Source: Sva-07 sp963716095 (GTDB lineage Bacteria; Actinomycetota; Acidimicrobiia; Acidimicrobiales; Ilumatobacteraceae). From it: a stretch of DNA of 64,000 nucleotides. How positions within the stretch are numbered: the first letter of the stretch is position 1; each line of letters starts with the position of its first letter. Positions 17,055 to 26,593 of the stretch are shown here, piece after piece. The DNA is taken from positions 434,001-498,000 of the forward strand of contig CAVQSV010000023.1 of NCBI GenBank assembly GCA_963716095.1. The letters run 5' to 3'. Both the position numbers and the translations under genes were made by a program. The notes beneath the pieces were generated by a model. It was given only the letters and a program-made list of their open reading frames with translations, had not been told where the DNA came from and ran no database searches.

Positions 17055-17807
17055 GTGTCGTTCGACTTCACCGCCAAGACCGCAGTGGTGACCGGCGCGA
17101 GCCGAGGGATCGGCGAAGCGATCGCACGTCAGCTCGACGCCGCCGGGGCACGCGTCGCGCTGGTGGCGCGCAGCGCCGACCGCCTCTCCGCGATCGCTGC
17201 CGACCTGGAGAACGATCCGCTCGTGATCGCCGTCGACCTCTCGGAGCCCGACTCGGTCGAGCAGATCGCGTCGACGGTGCTCGGCGCGTTCGGTGGGCTC
17301 GACGTGCTGGTCAACAACGCCGCCGTCGAACGAAACCAGCCGGCGTCGAAAGTGACCGGCGACGCCATCGACGAAACGCTGTTCGTCAACCTGCGTCAGG
17401 CGTTCATGCTCTCCTCGGCCTTCGCCAAGGCGTTGTTCGCATCGAAGGGTGCCATCGTCAACGTGACGTCCACCGCAGCCACTGGTGCCGGCGGCACACA
17501 GGGCGCCTACGCGGCATCGAAGGGCGGGCTCAACACGCTCACCAAGAACCTGGCCAACGAGTGGGCATCGAAGGGCGTGAGGGTCAATGCTGTCGCTCCT
17601 GGCCTGGTCGACACCGAGATGTGGGGCCCGACGTTCGAACGTCTGGGCGAAGATGCTGTCCGCGCGAGCTTCGTCAAGAGTGTTCCGCTCGGCCGGTGGG
17701 GTACCGCCGACGAGATCGCGGACGTTGCCTGTTTCCTTGCGTCCGACAAGGCGGCATACGTGACCGGCCAGGTCCTGCGCGTCGATGGCGGCATGACCAA
17801 CCTGTAG
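17055..17807 (+). CDS. SDR family NAD(P)-dependent oxidoreductase (FabG-like)
   Basis: A 250-residue classical short-chain dehydrogenase. Visible motifs are VVTGASRGIGEAIA (dinucleotide binding), DVLVNNAAVERN, catalytic Ser in IVNVTSTAAT, YAASKGG (Tyr and Lys of YxxxK), VRVNAVAPGLVDTEM and the C-terminal GQVLRVDGGMTNL. Start is GTG at 17055, nine bases after the preceding stop. Likely a 3-oxoacyl or 3-hydroxyacyl reductase acting with the neighbouring acyl-CoA enzymes, though SDR substrates cannot be read from sequence. Confidence 0.92.
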   Translation: MSFDFTAKTAVVTGASRGIGEAIARQLDAAGARVALVARSADRLSAIAADLENDPLVIAVDLSEPDSVEQIASTVLGAFGGLDVLVNNAAVERNQPASKVTGDAIDETLFVNLRQAFMLSSAFAKALFASKGAIVNVTSTAATGAGGTQGAYAASKGGLNTLTKNLANEWASKGVRVNAVAPGLVDTEMWGPTFERLGEDAVRASFVKSVPLGRWGTADEIADVACFLASDKAAYVTGQVLRVDGGMTNL

Positions 17808-17955
17808 CTCGAGGTCTCGCGGTTCAGGCGAGTGCCCGGTTCATCGGTGGCTCGGGAGCCTGCCACTCGGCCTTCGAGCGGGCGGACCGGCTCAGCCTTC
17901 GTGCAGGACCCGGAGCGCCCGGCGCACCCTCGTTGCCCACCGACGCCGCAGCGGC

Positions 17956-18739
17956 GTGATCACGTTCGACTGCGGCTCGGACCCGATCTCGATCCCGATG
18001 ACCGCTCCCGCGAAGGTCGTCAACACGTCGCCGGCGGTGGTGCTCGACGGGGGCGGACGGGTCACGCTCGACGGACTCGACCAGCGCCGCATCCTGTACA
18101 TGGACACCTGTGACCCGGCGCAGATCTGGACCACATCGCACTGCCAGAATCAAGACCATCCCCGGTTGATACTGCAGCGCATCTCGTTCACCCGAGGCGA
18201 TGCGATCGGCGAGACGATGGAGGGTGGCGGCGGTGGTGCGGTCTTCGTGCGCGGCGGCCAGGTGAAGGTGGTCGACGCCCAGTTCATCGGCAATCGGTGC
18301 GATCTGACCGGCCCTGACGTGGGCGGCGGAGCACTGCGGGTGCTCAGCCAGTTCGACGGTCGTGCAGTCGTCGTTGCCCGCAGCGTGTTCCGCGACAACC
18401 GGTGCTCGAACGGCGGTGCGACGTCGAGCATCGGCGTGTCGTGGCGCATCCTCAACTCGACGTTCGACAACAACCGGGTGACCGGCAACGGCGGGCGCGA
18501 TCTATCTCGACGGCAACGAGATGCGCCTCGACCTCGTCGGCAGCGTCGTGCGGGGCAACGTCGCGCCAGAGGGTGGGGGTGCGGTGTTCTTCGTGTCGAA
18601 CAACCGCACCGGACGGGCGTTCATCGCCTCGTCGTCGCTGACGAACAACCCGAGTCTCGGCTTCGAGACGCGGGGCTTCCCCGGTGTGTTCCACCTCGGC
18701 GCCGGCAACCCGGTCGTGACGAACTCGACGCTCTCCTGA
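17956..18739 (+). pseudogene. Right-handed beta-helix repeat protein, truncated and frameshifted
   Basis: Starts with VITFDCGSDPISIPMTAPAKVV and VLDGGGRVTLDGLDQRR, the beginning of pectate-lyase-like beta-helix domains in secreted proteins, then repeated motifs such as AQFIGNRC, SVFRDNRCSNGGA, STFDNNRVTGNGG and, in a second frame, GSVVRGNVAPEGGGAVFFVSNN. The frame changes by one base near 18493. There is no signal peptide or N-terminal domain; the preceding 80 bases retain only a weak trace of one. Such proteins usually bind or cleave polysaccharide. Now probably inactive. Confidence 0.7.
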
Positions 18740-18886
18740 GGACCTCCTCTCAGTGGCCCGGCTTCATGGAGACCCAGGACCGAACGGGGCGCTGTGGCGG
18801 GGCCAGGCGCGGCCCCGTGCCCCGCTGCATGGCCGATCTGCCGCTACGGTGACTGTTCACTCGCTCACAGGGGAGCGACATCGATC

Positions 18887-19487
18887 ATGGCCAAGAAGCA
18901 ACTCACCCCAGAACCAACCGGCGCCCGCTTCGAGCACCGCGTCTGGGGCAAGCATCGCAAGGCTCGCAAGTTGCTCGCCAAGCTGGCCGACGAGCAGACG
19001 ACCGAGCGGGTCAACGACTGTTACCTGCTCGTCGACGACCCCGCGTGGAACGCCAAGATTCGGAACAACACGTTGAAGATCAAGCAGCTCGTGGCCGAAC
19101 GGAAGGGGTTCGAACGATGGACCTCCGACCGTCATCGCAGCGCCGACTCGGTGCCATCGCCCTTCGACACCGTCTTCGAGCAGCTGGGTCTGGATCGTCC
19201 CCAGCGCGGCGAGGAGTACGACCTCTTCGACGAGATCGCCTCACTCGAGCCGGCATCCGGTGTGCGCGGCGGTGTTCGTCACCAAGCAACGTCGCCGTTA
19301 CCGGGTCGGCGAACTCCGGGCCGAGGCGACCGACATCAGGATTCGCGAGACCGGTGAGATGCTGTACACCCTGTCGATCGAAGGCGATGACCTCGACGAG
19401 CTGTCCGCGCTGCGAAAGCGGCTCGGTCTGCGCGACGAGGACAACGTTGCGGTCCACAACGCACTCGACCTCGAGATCGACGGGTAG
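18887..19487 (+). pseudogene. CYTH-like domain protein (tentative), one frameshift
   Basis: The ATG at 18887 (AGGGGAG upstream) begins MAKKQLTPEPTGARFEHRVW and runs to SLEP near 19250. The rest, VFVTKQRRRYRVGELRAEAT to the end NALDLEIDG, is in another frame. Alternating basic strands (NTLKIKQLV, QRRRYRVG) and acidic strands resemble CYTH/triphosphate-tunnel proteins, but this is a weak resemblance. Combined length is about 199 residues. One base change near 19255 separates the halves, so a sequencing indel is possible. Confidence 0.5.
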
Positions 19488-19497
19488 CGCTTCCCGT

Positions 19498-20380
19498 CAG
19501 GCGTCGCCGCTGCTGGCGCGAAGCGCCACGATGGCAGCAGCCCGACTGTCGACACCCAGCGCCCGGAACACGGCCTCGAGGTGCCGACCGGGACCGGATG
19601 GATCACGCAGCGCCACCGGGTGTCTCCGACCGTCACTTCGCACGTCGTCGACTCGCTCGCAGGATCATTCGACGTCGGGCAGGAGCTCGACGACGTGCTC
19701 GGTGAGGCGGCCCTCCGGTGCGAACGATGCACTCGTGGCGGTCGACGACGAGGCATCGACGGTCCCGTCAGATCGCACGGTCATCACCGCCCAACCGCCG
19801 TGTCGGTCGACTTCGTCGGCCAGAGCACGTTCGCGTTCGAGGTCGACGGTGTGGCGGTGGTGCATCGCCAAGTAGGGCCCGAGCGCGTTGAGTACCGCGA
19901 CGTCTCGGTCGCTGAACTCGCCCTCGCCGGGGCCCCGGTTGAGTGCGTATCCGACGATGACGTCGGGAGGAGCGGGGAGCTGCATCACCATCTGGTACCG
20001 CAGTCCGAATGGCACGAAGAACTCGTTGTAGAACTCGGTGTCGGTGAAGGTGTCACCGCCCGGTACATCGCAGAAGCGCAGCGCACCGCTCAGGGGATGC
20101 ATGTGGCCGAGCTGATCAGCGGGTGTTCCGTTGCCGCCAGCCGGTCGTAGACGGGCTTGAGCCGCGCCGCGAGGTCTTCCTGATCGGGCGGCACGATCAG
20201 GTATCGGAAGTCGCCGGCAGCGAGTGCCATGTCGTTGAACGACGCGCTGGTGCACGAGATCAGCGAACGCATCAGTTCCAGCACGGTCTCGATGTCCGGG
20301 GCGGGTTCGGTGGCAACGACGGTGGTCGCGTCGAGTACCGAGCGGATGTCCTCTCGTCGAGCACCGCGGCCATGACGCAC
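19498..20380 (-). pseudogene. LuxR-family transcriptional regulator remnant
   Basis: Three or more frames are needed. The N-terminus (RSVLDATTVVATEPAPDIETV, LISCTSASFNDMALA) and middle (GPGEGEFSDRDVAVLNALGPYL) look like the PAS/GAF-type sensor of LuxR regulators. The C-terminus HLEAVFRALGVDSRAAAIVALR is the end of a LuxR helix-turn-helix. The central part of that DNA-binding domain (around TxREREVLxL) is missing, so there is at least one deletion beside the frameshifts. It cannot make a functional regulator as it stands. Confidence 0.65.
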
Positions 20381-20472
20381 CGTAGCGGGTACGTCACGTG
20401 GCGTAGTGGGTCGAACGGCCGGTTCGAGCGACGGTCGCGGCCTGTTGCTGTCGCCCGCCGACTGGGCCTCGA

Positions 20473-21240
20473 TCAGGTCGCGGAGCGGCCGAGCTTCCAG
20501 TAGCCGCGGGCGGTGACGCTCTTGCGTGTACGGCCACGCTCCTCGAACAGGTGGGTTCGCAGTCGCTGGACCGCCGCGGCCTCACCGGCCACCCAGACGG
20601 CGTCGGGCAACTCGTCGAGATGCCGGACCGACCTCGACGATCGAGCTGCCGGGCGTTGCCCCGGCGGCAGCGTCGTGCCACGTGATCGTTGCCCGGGGAT
20701 GATCCGGCAACTCGAAACGGGCGTCGGGGTGGGCGATCTCGATGTGGACATCGATCGTGCGATCGTCGTCGATCCATTCGAGCAGCTGGGCGACCGCCGG
20801 GATCGCCGAGTCGTCGCCGGCGAGCAGGAACGATCGGGCGTCCGGGTCGAGTGTTTCGCTGCGCCCCGGTCCGGAGATGGCGGCCTCGTCGCCCGTCTCG
20901 GCCCGGCGGGCCCAGTCGGTGGCCGCACCGTGCTCGTGGAGCACGACGTCGAGGGTGAGCTCGCGCCGTTCGGCATCGAACGCGCGGGCGTGAAGGTGCG
21001 GATCGGAGCGCGTTCGCCCGTCGCGAGCTCGAACTGGTTGCCGGTCCAGGTCGGCATCTCGAGGGCGTCGGCGCCGGGCGCGGGCAGCAGGAGGCGCACG
21101 CTCGACGCCGGCGACTCGATGGCGAACCCGTCGAGTTCGTCGCCGCCGAGCACGATGCGCAACATGCGTTCGCTGAGGAGCTGCTTCGAGCGGACGCCGA
21201 CGCGACGGAATGCCGGTGGTTCTCGCCGGATCCGTTGCAC
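20473..21240 (-). pseudogene. Siderophore-interacting protein (FAD-dependent ferric reductase), two frame changes
   Basis: Homologous to SIP/ViuB flavoproteins that reduce ferric siderophores in the cytoplasm. The first frame gives FRRVGVRSKQLLSERMLRIVLGG and the FAD motif APIRTFTPA; near 20995 homology shifts frame to FDAERRELTLDVVLHEHGAAT and DARSFLLAGDDSAIPAVAQLL; near 20635 it shifts again to VWVAGEAAAVQRLRTHLFEE and SVTARGYWKLGR, the conserved SIP C-terminus. All segments are in order and full length (about 260 residues), so single-base sequence errors are as likely as decay. The GTG at 21240 was chosen by homology; an ATG at 21267 is in another frame. Confidence 0.75.
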
Positions 21241-21370
21241 GTGCCGCGGCGGTGTCGTCGGACGTCATTGCTGCATGATGCCCGCCTTTGTCTGCGGTCG
21301 CCACGTGTGATCGAGACTCTCGTTGTGCGGCCCCGTTCAAGTCGTGGGCGTCCCGCGCCGATGTGGAGGA

Positions 21371-21934
21371 GTGGGAGTCGATTCCGATGTCCTCGGCCGG
21401 GCGCGCCTCGGCGACCGTTCGGCGCTCGCCGAGCTGTGGCGAACACACCAGGCGGCTGTCTTGCGTTACCTGCGGAGCCGTCGCACGGTCTCGCCCGAGG
21501 ACGTGGCGTCGCAGGTGTGGGTGGACGTCGCAACGTCGATCGACCGGTTCGACGGTGGTGCCGACGACTTCCGTCGATGGCTGTTCACCATTGCGCACCG
21601 CCGCTCGGTCGACTCGATCCGTCGAGCTGTGCGCCAGGAACGCCTGGCGATTCGTGCCGCCGACACGGTCGCTCATTCGGATGGTGCCGACGTCGAGCAG
21701 GACCGTGACGCGGCGATCGACCGCGCCGTCGCCCTGATCGCGTCGCTGCCCGACCAGATGGCATCGGCGGTGATGCTCCGTGTGGTCAATGAGTTGCCCG
21801 TCGGGGACGTCGCGGCGATCTTGGACACAACCGACGGCAACGTGCGCATCCTCGTACATCGAGGGCTCGCACGACTACGCCGAAAGCTCTCTGTAACGGA
21901 TGGTGGTCACGCAACGATGAGAGGGGTGTCATGA
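21371..21934 (+). CDS. ECF-type RNA polymerase sigma-70 factor
   Basis: A 187-residue sigma factor with region 2 (ALAELWRTHQAAVLRYLRSR, DVASQVWVDVATSIDRFDG, FRRWLFTIAHRRSVDSIRR) and region 4 (IASLPDQMASAVMLRVVNEL, VGDVAAILDTTDGNVRILVHRGLARLRRKL). Start is uncertain: GTG at 21371 fits the domain boundary, though a GGAGGA lies directly against it. Its stop overlaps the next gene by four bases (ATGA), the usual arrangement with a cognate anti-sigma factor. Confidence 0.85.
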   Translation: MGVDSDVLGRARLGDRSALAELWRTHQAAVLRYLRSRRTVSPEDVASQVWVDVATSIDRFDGGADDFRRWLFTIAHRRSVDSIRRAVRQERLAIRAADTVAHSDGADVEQDRDAAIDRAVALIASLPDQMASAVMLRVVNELPVGDVAAILDTTDGNVRILVHRGLARLRRKLSVTDGGHATMRGVS

Positions 21935-22782
21935 GCTTGTTCAACGATCCCGATGATGTCGTCGATGCCCTTCGGGCCCCGGCGACGACGGCGGAACTGG
22001 CCGATGAGCTGTCGGTTGTCGAACTCATGGCGAACGCCCACGGCACCGCCGCCCACCCTTCCGCAAGGAGAACGCCCATGACGTCCATCTCTCGCCGCAC
22101 CCGAGTCGCCACACTGATCGCTGCTGGGGTGATCGGGTTCGGCGGGGTGGCCGCCGCTGGCTCGGGCGGGCTCGACGTCCTCTCGGCCGGTTCCGACGAG
22201 GTCGAGATCACTGAAGAGGTCGAGGAGGTCGAGGAGGTCGAGGAAGTCGCCACGACGGTGTCGACCACCATCGTCGAAGCGGTCACGACCACCACGGTGG
22301 CGGAAGACTCCGACGAAGACGGCGAAGAAGAACGTGACGGGAAAGGCGAGCAGATCGTGTCGGGTGTGATCGAGCAGCCCTCGGAGGATCGCGACAATCC
22401 TGATACGGCGTTCGACAAGAACCACTGCGTCACCGACGAGGAGGGCAACGAGCTGAATCACGGCAAGACGGTGTCCGCTGTCGCGAGGGGAGACGCCGGG
22501 TTCGAGAAGTTCGAGGTCCGCGACGCGGCGCACTCGGACTGCGGGAAGGCCGGTCGGGACGACATCGACGACGACATCGACGGGGACGAAGAGATCGAGC
22601 AATCCGAGGCTGAGAAAGCCACGGACGAAGTCGACGCCGAACCGGAGACGTCGAAAGCCGATCAAGCCAAGTCGAAGGAAGCGAAATCGAACGGCAGCGG
22701 CAACGGCAAGTCGAAGGAAGCCAAGTCGAACGGCAACGGCAACGGCAACTCGAACGGCAACGGCAAGAAGTCCAACGGCTAG
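21931..22782 (+). CDS. Putative membrane anti-sigma-like protein with acidic and Asn-Gly/Lys-Ser repeats
   Basis: A 283-residue protein coupled to the ECF sigma gene. About 50 N-terminal residues are cytosolic (DPDDVVDALRAPATTAELA), then a transmembrane helix (VATLIAAGVIGFGGVAAAG), then a long extracytoplasmic part of low complexity: EEVEEVEEVEEV, a Thr/Val linker, a central region with two Cys (NHCVTDEEGN and HSDCGKAG), and a tail built from KSKEAKSNG and NGNG repeats. Position and topology suggest an anti-sigma factor, but no zinc anti-sigma HxxxCxxC motif is present, so partner control is inference. Confidence 0.65.
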   Translation: MSLFNDPDDVVDALRAPATTAELADELSVVELMANAHGTAAHPSARRTPMTSISRRTRVATLIAAGVIGFGGVAAAGSGGLDVLSAGSDEVEITEEVEEVEEVEEVATTVSTTIVEAVTTTTVAEDSDEDGEEERDGKGEQIVSGVIEQPSEDRDNPDTAFDKNHCVTDEEGNELNHGKTVSAVARGDAGFEKFEVRDAAHSDCGKAGRDDIDDDIDGDEEIEQSEAEKATDEVDAEPETSKADQAKSKEAKSNGSGNGKSKEAKSNGNGNGNSNGNGKKSNG

Positions 22783-22831
22783 CGATCGACACCGCACGGA
22801 TCCGGCACAGTCGCCGCCGTATTCGGCGTCG

Positions 22832-23077
22832 TCAAGCGGTTGCCGTTGGGAGGATTTCGAACTCGGCCCACGCGGTGTTGCCGGTGAGTTGGCTGGCGGG
22901 TTGGTCGACGAGCTCGCGGATGCCGGCCAAGATGAACCGCACCGTGTTCTCGATGTCCTGGGCCCGATCGTGATCGCGATGCTGGGCAGCCATGTTGCCG
23001 GCCTCGATCGACGCTGCGGAACCCAGCCGCAGGACGAACGCGGTCGCGTCCGGCGATGTCGGGTACTCCGCAGCCAT
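22832..23077 (-). CDS. Hypothetical protein (81 aa)
   Basis: MAAEYPTSPDATAFVLRLGS to AEFEILPTATA has consistent coding composition, including a helix-rich middle (NTVRFILAGIRELVDQPASQ). I do not recognise a family. An alternative GTG start is at 23086. Its 5' end abuts the plus-strand sulfatase remnant. It may be a 3' fragment of a longer decayed gene. Confidence 0.4.
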   Translation of the reverse strand: MAAEYPTSPDATAFVLRLGSAASIEAGNMAAQHRDHDRAQDIENTVRFILAGIRELVDQPASQLTGNTAWAEFEILPTATA

Positions 23078-23099
23078 CGCCCGCACCGGCACACGTTCT

Positions 23100-23297
23100 G
23101 CGTTTCGTCCCCCCGCTGGAACGTCGCTGGCCGACGGGGAGACTCGGGCGACCTTTGACCACGAGTCGGGCGATGTCGTCGAACTCTTCGATCTCGTCGG
23201 CGATCCCGACGAAGCGCACAACCTCTCCGAAACCGCTCCGACCGCAGAGGTCGACCGGCTTCGCGATCTCGCACAGGCCGCACTTGCGGGCGACTGA
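23100..23297 (+). pseudogene. Sulfatase C-terminal remnant
   Basis: Only about 65 residues remain, ending HESGDVVELFDLVGDPDEAHN plus a short helix. The LFDLVGDPDEAHNL pattern is the usual C-terminus of type I sulfatases and phosphoglycerate-mutase-like arylsulfatases. The catalytic N-terminal domain (CxPSR) is absent from the window. Confidence 0.55.
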
Positions 23298-23361
23298 CGT
23301 TCGACAAGGTTGCTGCCGTTCCGAAGTCTGTGTTCACCGCGCAGCTCAACGAGGTTCCAGG

Positions 23362-24033
23362 TCACTGTGGTGAGCCGCCAGGCTTGACGACCCCGGTCTC
23401 ATAGGCGAGAACGACGGCCTGCACCCGGTCGCGAACGCCAAGCTTCGTGAGCAGGCGACTGACGTGAGTCTTGGCGGTTGCCTCCCCGACGAACATCGCC
23501 TCGGCGATCTCGCGATTGCTGAGGCCGTGGGCAAGGAGCTCGAGGGCTTCACGTTCGCGATCGGTCAGGTCGGTCGGGAGCGAGGCGGCGACCGCGTCGG
23601 GTTCGGGTTGCGCGGCGAACTCCTCGATCAGCCGCTTGGTGACCGAAGGCGACAGCAGCGCATCACCGGCGGCGATCACTCGAACCGCGGCGACCAACTC
23701 CGGGGCCGGTGTGTCCTTCAAGAGGTAGCCGCTGGCCCCGGCGCGCATGGCTCCATACACGTATTCGTCGAGGTCGAACGTGGTGAGTACGAGCACCTTT
23801 GTCTCGCATCGATCGTCGGCCGCGACGAGCTTCGTGGCCTCGATGCCATCGAGGACGGGCATTCGGATGTCCATGAGCACCACGTCAGGGCATGTGCGTT
23901 GACAGAGCTCGACACCGAGGCGGCCGTTCTCGGCGTCGCCAACCACTTCGATGTCGGGCTGGGCGCCGAGAATCATGGTGAATCCGTCGCGGATCAGCGC
24001 CTGGTCGTCGACGATCGCAACTCTGATGGTCAT
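23362..24033 (-). CDS. NarL/LuxR-type response regulator
   Basis: A 223-residue two-domain regulator. The receiver begins MTIRVAIVDDQALIRDGF (acidic pair DD), has the phospho-Asp in DVVLMDIRMPVLDG, Thr in VLVLTTFDLDEY and Lys in YLLKDTPAPEL. The LuxR helix-turn-helix is TDREREALELLAHGLSNREIAEAMFVGEATAKTHV in two parts, followed by LLTKLGVRDRVQAV. Its start overlaps the upstream kinase stop by four bases, so it is the last gene of a kinase-kinase-regulator operon. It most likely binds the shared promoter block found upstream of the nearby exporter genes (inference). Confidence 0.95.
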   Translation of the reverse strand: MTIRVAIVDDQALIRDGFTMILGAQPDIEVVGDAENGRLGVELCQRTCPDVVLMDIRMPVLDGIEATKLVAADDRCETKVLVLTTFDLDEYVYGAMRAGASGYLLKDTPAPELVAAVRVIAAGDALLSPSVTKRLIEEFAAQPEPDAVAASLPTDLTDREREALELLAHGLSNREIAEAMFVGEATAKTHVSRLLTKLGVRDRVQAVVLAYETGVVKPGGSPQ

Positions 24034-25323
24034 GTGGTTTCCTCGCAGGTTGAGGGTGTTGCCGATGCAACGCCGGGACGGGCGGCCGGGTCGAGGGGAA
24101 GCGTGGCGCTGACGGCGAAGCCGCCTCCGGCGTCGCGGTCCGGCGGACAGTTCTCCGCCGTAGATCTCGACGCGCTCGCGCATTCCGACCAGACCGTTGC
24201 CGGCGCCGGTGGCAGCGAGCGCTGACATCGCACCGGCGCCATCATCGCTCACCTCGATCGTGACCGAATCGTCTCCGTACGAGAGGCGTACAGATGCCGA
24301 GGCCGATTGTCCGGCATGTTTGCGGGTATTGGTGAGCGACTCCTGCACGATGCGGTAGATCGCCAGTTCGACACCGGCGGCGAGCACGGTCGATGTACCA
24401 CTCACCGTGAAGTCGGTGCGAAGGCCGGCTGCAGTCGACTGGGCGACTGCGTCGGCAACATCGCTGAGACCCGGTTGAGGCGCGAGCGCCACGCCCGGAC
24501 TGTCAGTGTTCCGCAGCACGCCGAGCATCCGCCGCAGTTCGGTGAGCGAATCGCGGCCCACGTGTTCGATGTTGGAGAGCACCTCGACGGTCTTGTCCGG
24601 GTCGGAGTGAGCGACCTCCTGGGCAGCAGCTGCTTGCACAGAGATCACGCTCATGCCGTGCGCCACGACATCGTGCATCTCGCGAGCTATTCGCTGTCGT
24701 TCGTCGACGACAGCCATCTGTGACCGAAGCTCGAGGTTCTCCTCTGCCTCGCGGGCGCGCTGCTCGAGACCAGCGATGCGCTGACGGCGTTGGTAGACGA
24801 CCTCGCCCAGGAGCGCCGCTGCGACATGGACGGCGGCGAACCCGCCCGCCACGAAGGCAGGATTGTCCTCCTGCGACAACGACCATGGAACCAGGGCGGT
24901 CAAGGTGACGGCTGCGGTGACGACACCGACGTTCCTCCATGCTCGGCGGCGATCCCTGCCAAGCGCAGCGCCGGTGTAGATCGCAATGGCAGCAGCGCCG
25001 TCGAACCCGAGCGGATAGTCGAGCATCCAGTACAAGCTGATCGACCCGCAGACCACATACATCGTTCCCAACGGATACCGGAGGCGAAACGCGAGCGGGA
25101 GCGTCTGGCCGACCAGCAACACGTACGCAAGTGCATTGGCCTGGCGGCCTTCAGTGCCCCCGTTGAAGTACACGTCGCCGACGGTGACGACGCAGAACGC
25201 CGAGAACACGAACGCGTTGATGCCGAACGCATGAGCGGTGACCCAGCCCCTCGACGCGCCCCACCGACGGACGGGCCACGGAGCCCGCGCGACGTCAGGG
25301 AAGGTGGTGCCAGCGTCGGTCAT
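24030..25323 (-). CDS. Sensor histidine kinase (HisKA_3 type), kinase A, frameshift near C-terminus
   Basis: NarL-partner kinase with several N-terminal membrane segments (for example AFGINAFVFSAFCVVTVGDV, LAYVLLVGQTLPLAF, VHVAAALLGEVVY), then a coiled linker and the HisKA_3 phosphoacceptor ERQRIAREMHDVVAHGMSV (His in REMHD). The ATPase part shows IVQESLTNTRKHA (N box), VSDDGAG (G1) and GAGNGLVGMRERVEIYGGEL (G2). Immediately after, at about 24131-24138, one extra base moves the frame; the other frame ends AGGGFAVSATLPL ... CEETT and stops at 24030, overlapping the regulator start. All catalytic boxes lie before the shift. The paralogue next door reads straight through this point. Confidence 0.85.
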
Positions 25324-25327
25324 GGCA

Positions 25328-26593
25328 TCAGCGCTCGATGGCGGCACTCGGTCGGCTGGCCGGCGTGACCGTGGAGCGAGGGCCGGTCTCATCGGTGGGG
25401 AGGACGACACGAATCGCGTATCCGCCTCCGGCGCGCGGTCCTGCCGACAATTCTCCGCCGTAGATCTCGACTCGTTCGCTCATGCCGATGAGCCCGTTGC
25501 CGCCGCCAGCATCCGACAATCCGGACGCGGCTCCTCGCCCGTTGTCGACGATGTCGATGACCACATCGTCGGTTCGATATTCGAGGGCCACCGTTGCGCT
25601 GGCCGTCGGACCGGCGTGCTTGAGCACGTTGGTCAACCCCTCCTGCACCACTCGGAACCCGGTGAGTTCGATCCCGGGAGGGAGTTCGCGCACATCGCCG
25701 ATCACGACGAGGTCGGTGGCGACGCCGGCGTCAGTCGAATGCTCGACTGCTCCGGGTACGTCGGCCAAGGTCGGTTGGGGTGCGAGCGACGCACTGGAGT
25801 CGCCGTCGCCGTTGCGGAGGACGCTGAGCATGCGTCGCATCTCGTTGAGCGACTGGCGACCAACGTTCTCGATACGGCCCATCACCTCGGCCGCTTTGTC
25901 GGGATCGGAGTGCACGATCTCCTGGGCGGCGGCGGCCTGCACCGCGATCACACTCATCCCGTGGGCGACCACGTCATGCATCTCGCGGGCGATTCTGCTG
26001 CGTTCTTCGGCAACCGCCCGAGCGGCGCTTGCCTGTCGGTCGGCCTCGGCCACGCTCGCGCGATGTTCGGAGTCGGCGAAGAGTCGCTGCCGGTTGCGCA
26101 GGAACACTCCAAGGACGACCACTCCGATGAGGGACGTCACCATGCCGGTGGCGCCACCGTTGTCGTATCCGCCCGGTTCGTCGAGCAGGGTGAAGCTGGC
26201 GATCCCAAAAAGGATCGCGCCACACGACAGCACAGCGATCCACGCTCGTCGGCGCTGGTCGCTGTGCGCGGCGGCGGCGTAGAACGCCACCAAGCCGAGC
26301 ACCTGCAGGAACTCACCGCCGTCGCGGAGATAGAAGACCGCGAGCACCGTTGTCACGATCGCAAGGACCGTGAGTGGTAGGTGTCGGCGAAGGAGCAGGC
26401 TGGCCGCACCGAACCCGATGGTGATGTAGGCGAACGTGTCGGCGCCTGTCGCACCGGCTTGCTCGTCGGGCCTCAGTGCTTCGGCGATGGTGACCAGGCC
26501 GACGAGCGCTGCGAACAGTGCGTCGGCCATCAGGTGCGGATCGGTGGACAGTCGCGTGATGGCGCTCCTCAGGCGCACCAGCAGTCCGTTCAT
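25328..26593 (-). CDS. Sensor histidine kinase (HisKA_3 type), kinase B
   Basis: A 421-residue paralogue of kinase A, located four bases upstream in the same operon. N-terminal membrane segments include FAYITIGFGAASLLL, LTVLAIVTTVLAVFYL, WIAVLSCGAILFGIASF and TSLIGVVVLGVFL. The phosphoacceptor is ERSRIAREMHDVVAHGMSVI, with VVQEGLTNVLKHA, IVDNGRGA and GNGLIGMSERVEIYGGEL for ATP. Start ATG at 26593. Cytoplasmic parts are nearly the same as kinase A while membrane parts differ, suggesting two input signals feeding one regulator. Confidence 0.93.
   Translation of the reverse strand: MNGLLVRLRSAITRLSTDPHLMADALFAALVGLVTIAEALRPDEQAGATGADTFAYITIGFGAASLLLRRHLPLTVLAIVTTVLAVFYLRDGGEFLQVLGLVAFYAAAAHSDQRRRAWIAVLSCGAILFGIASFTLLDEPGGYDNGGATGMVTSLIGVVVLGVFLRNRQRLFADSEHRASVAEADRQASAARAVAEERSRIAREMHDVVAHGMSVIAVQAAAAQEIVHSDPDKAAEVMGRIENVGRQSLNEMRRMLSVLRNGDGDSSASLAPQPTLADVPGAVEHSTDAGVATDLVVIGDVRELPPGIELTGFRVVQEGLTNVLKHAGPTASATVALEYRTDDVVIDIVDNGRGAASGLSDAGGGNGLIGMSERVEIYGGELSAGPRAGGGYAIRVVLPTDETGPRSTVTPASRPSAAIER

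Noticed and set aside
17808..17955. Full N-terminus for the beta-helix protein
   Set aside because: Only a weak trace of expected sequence, no signal peptide or start codon in a consistent frame.
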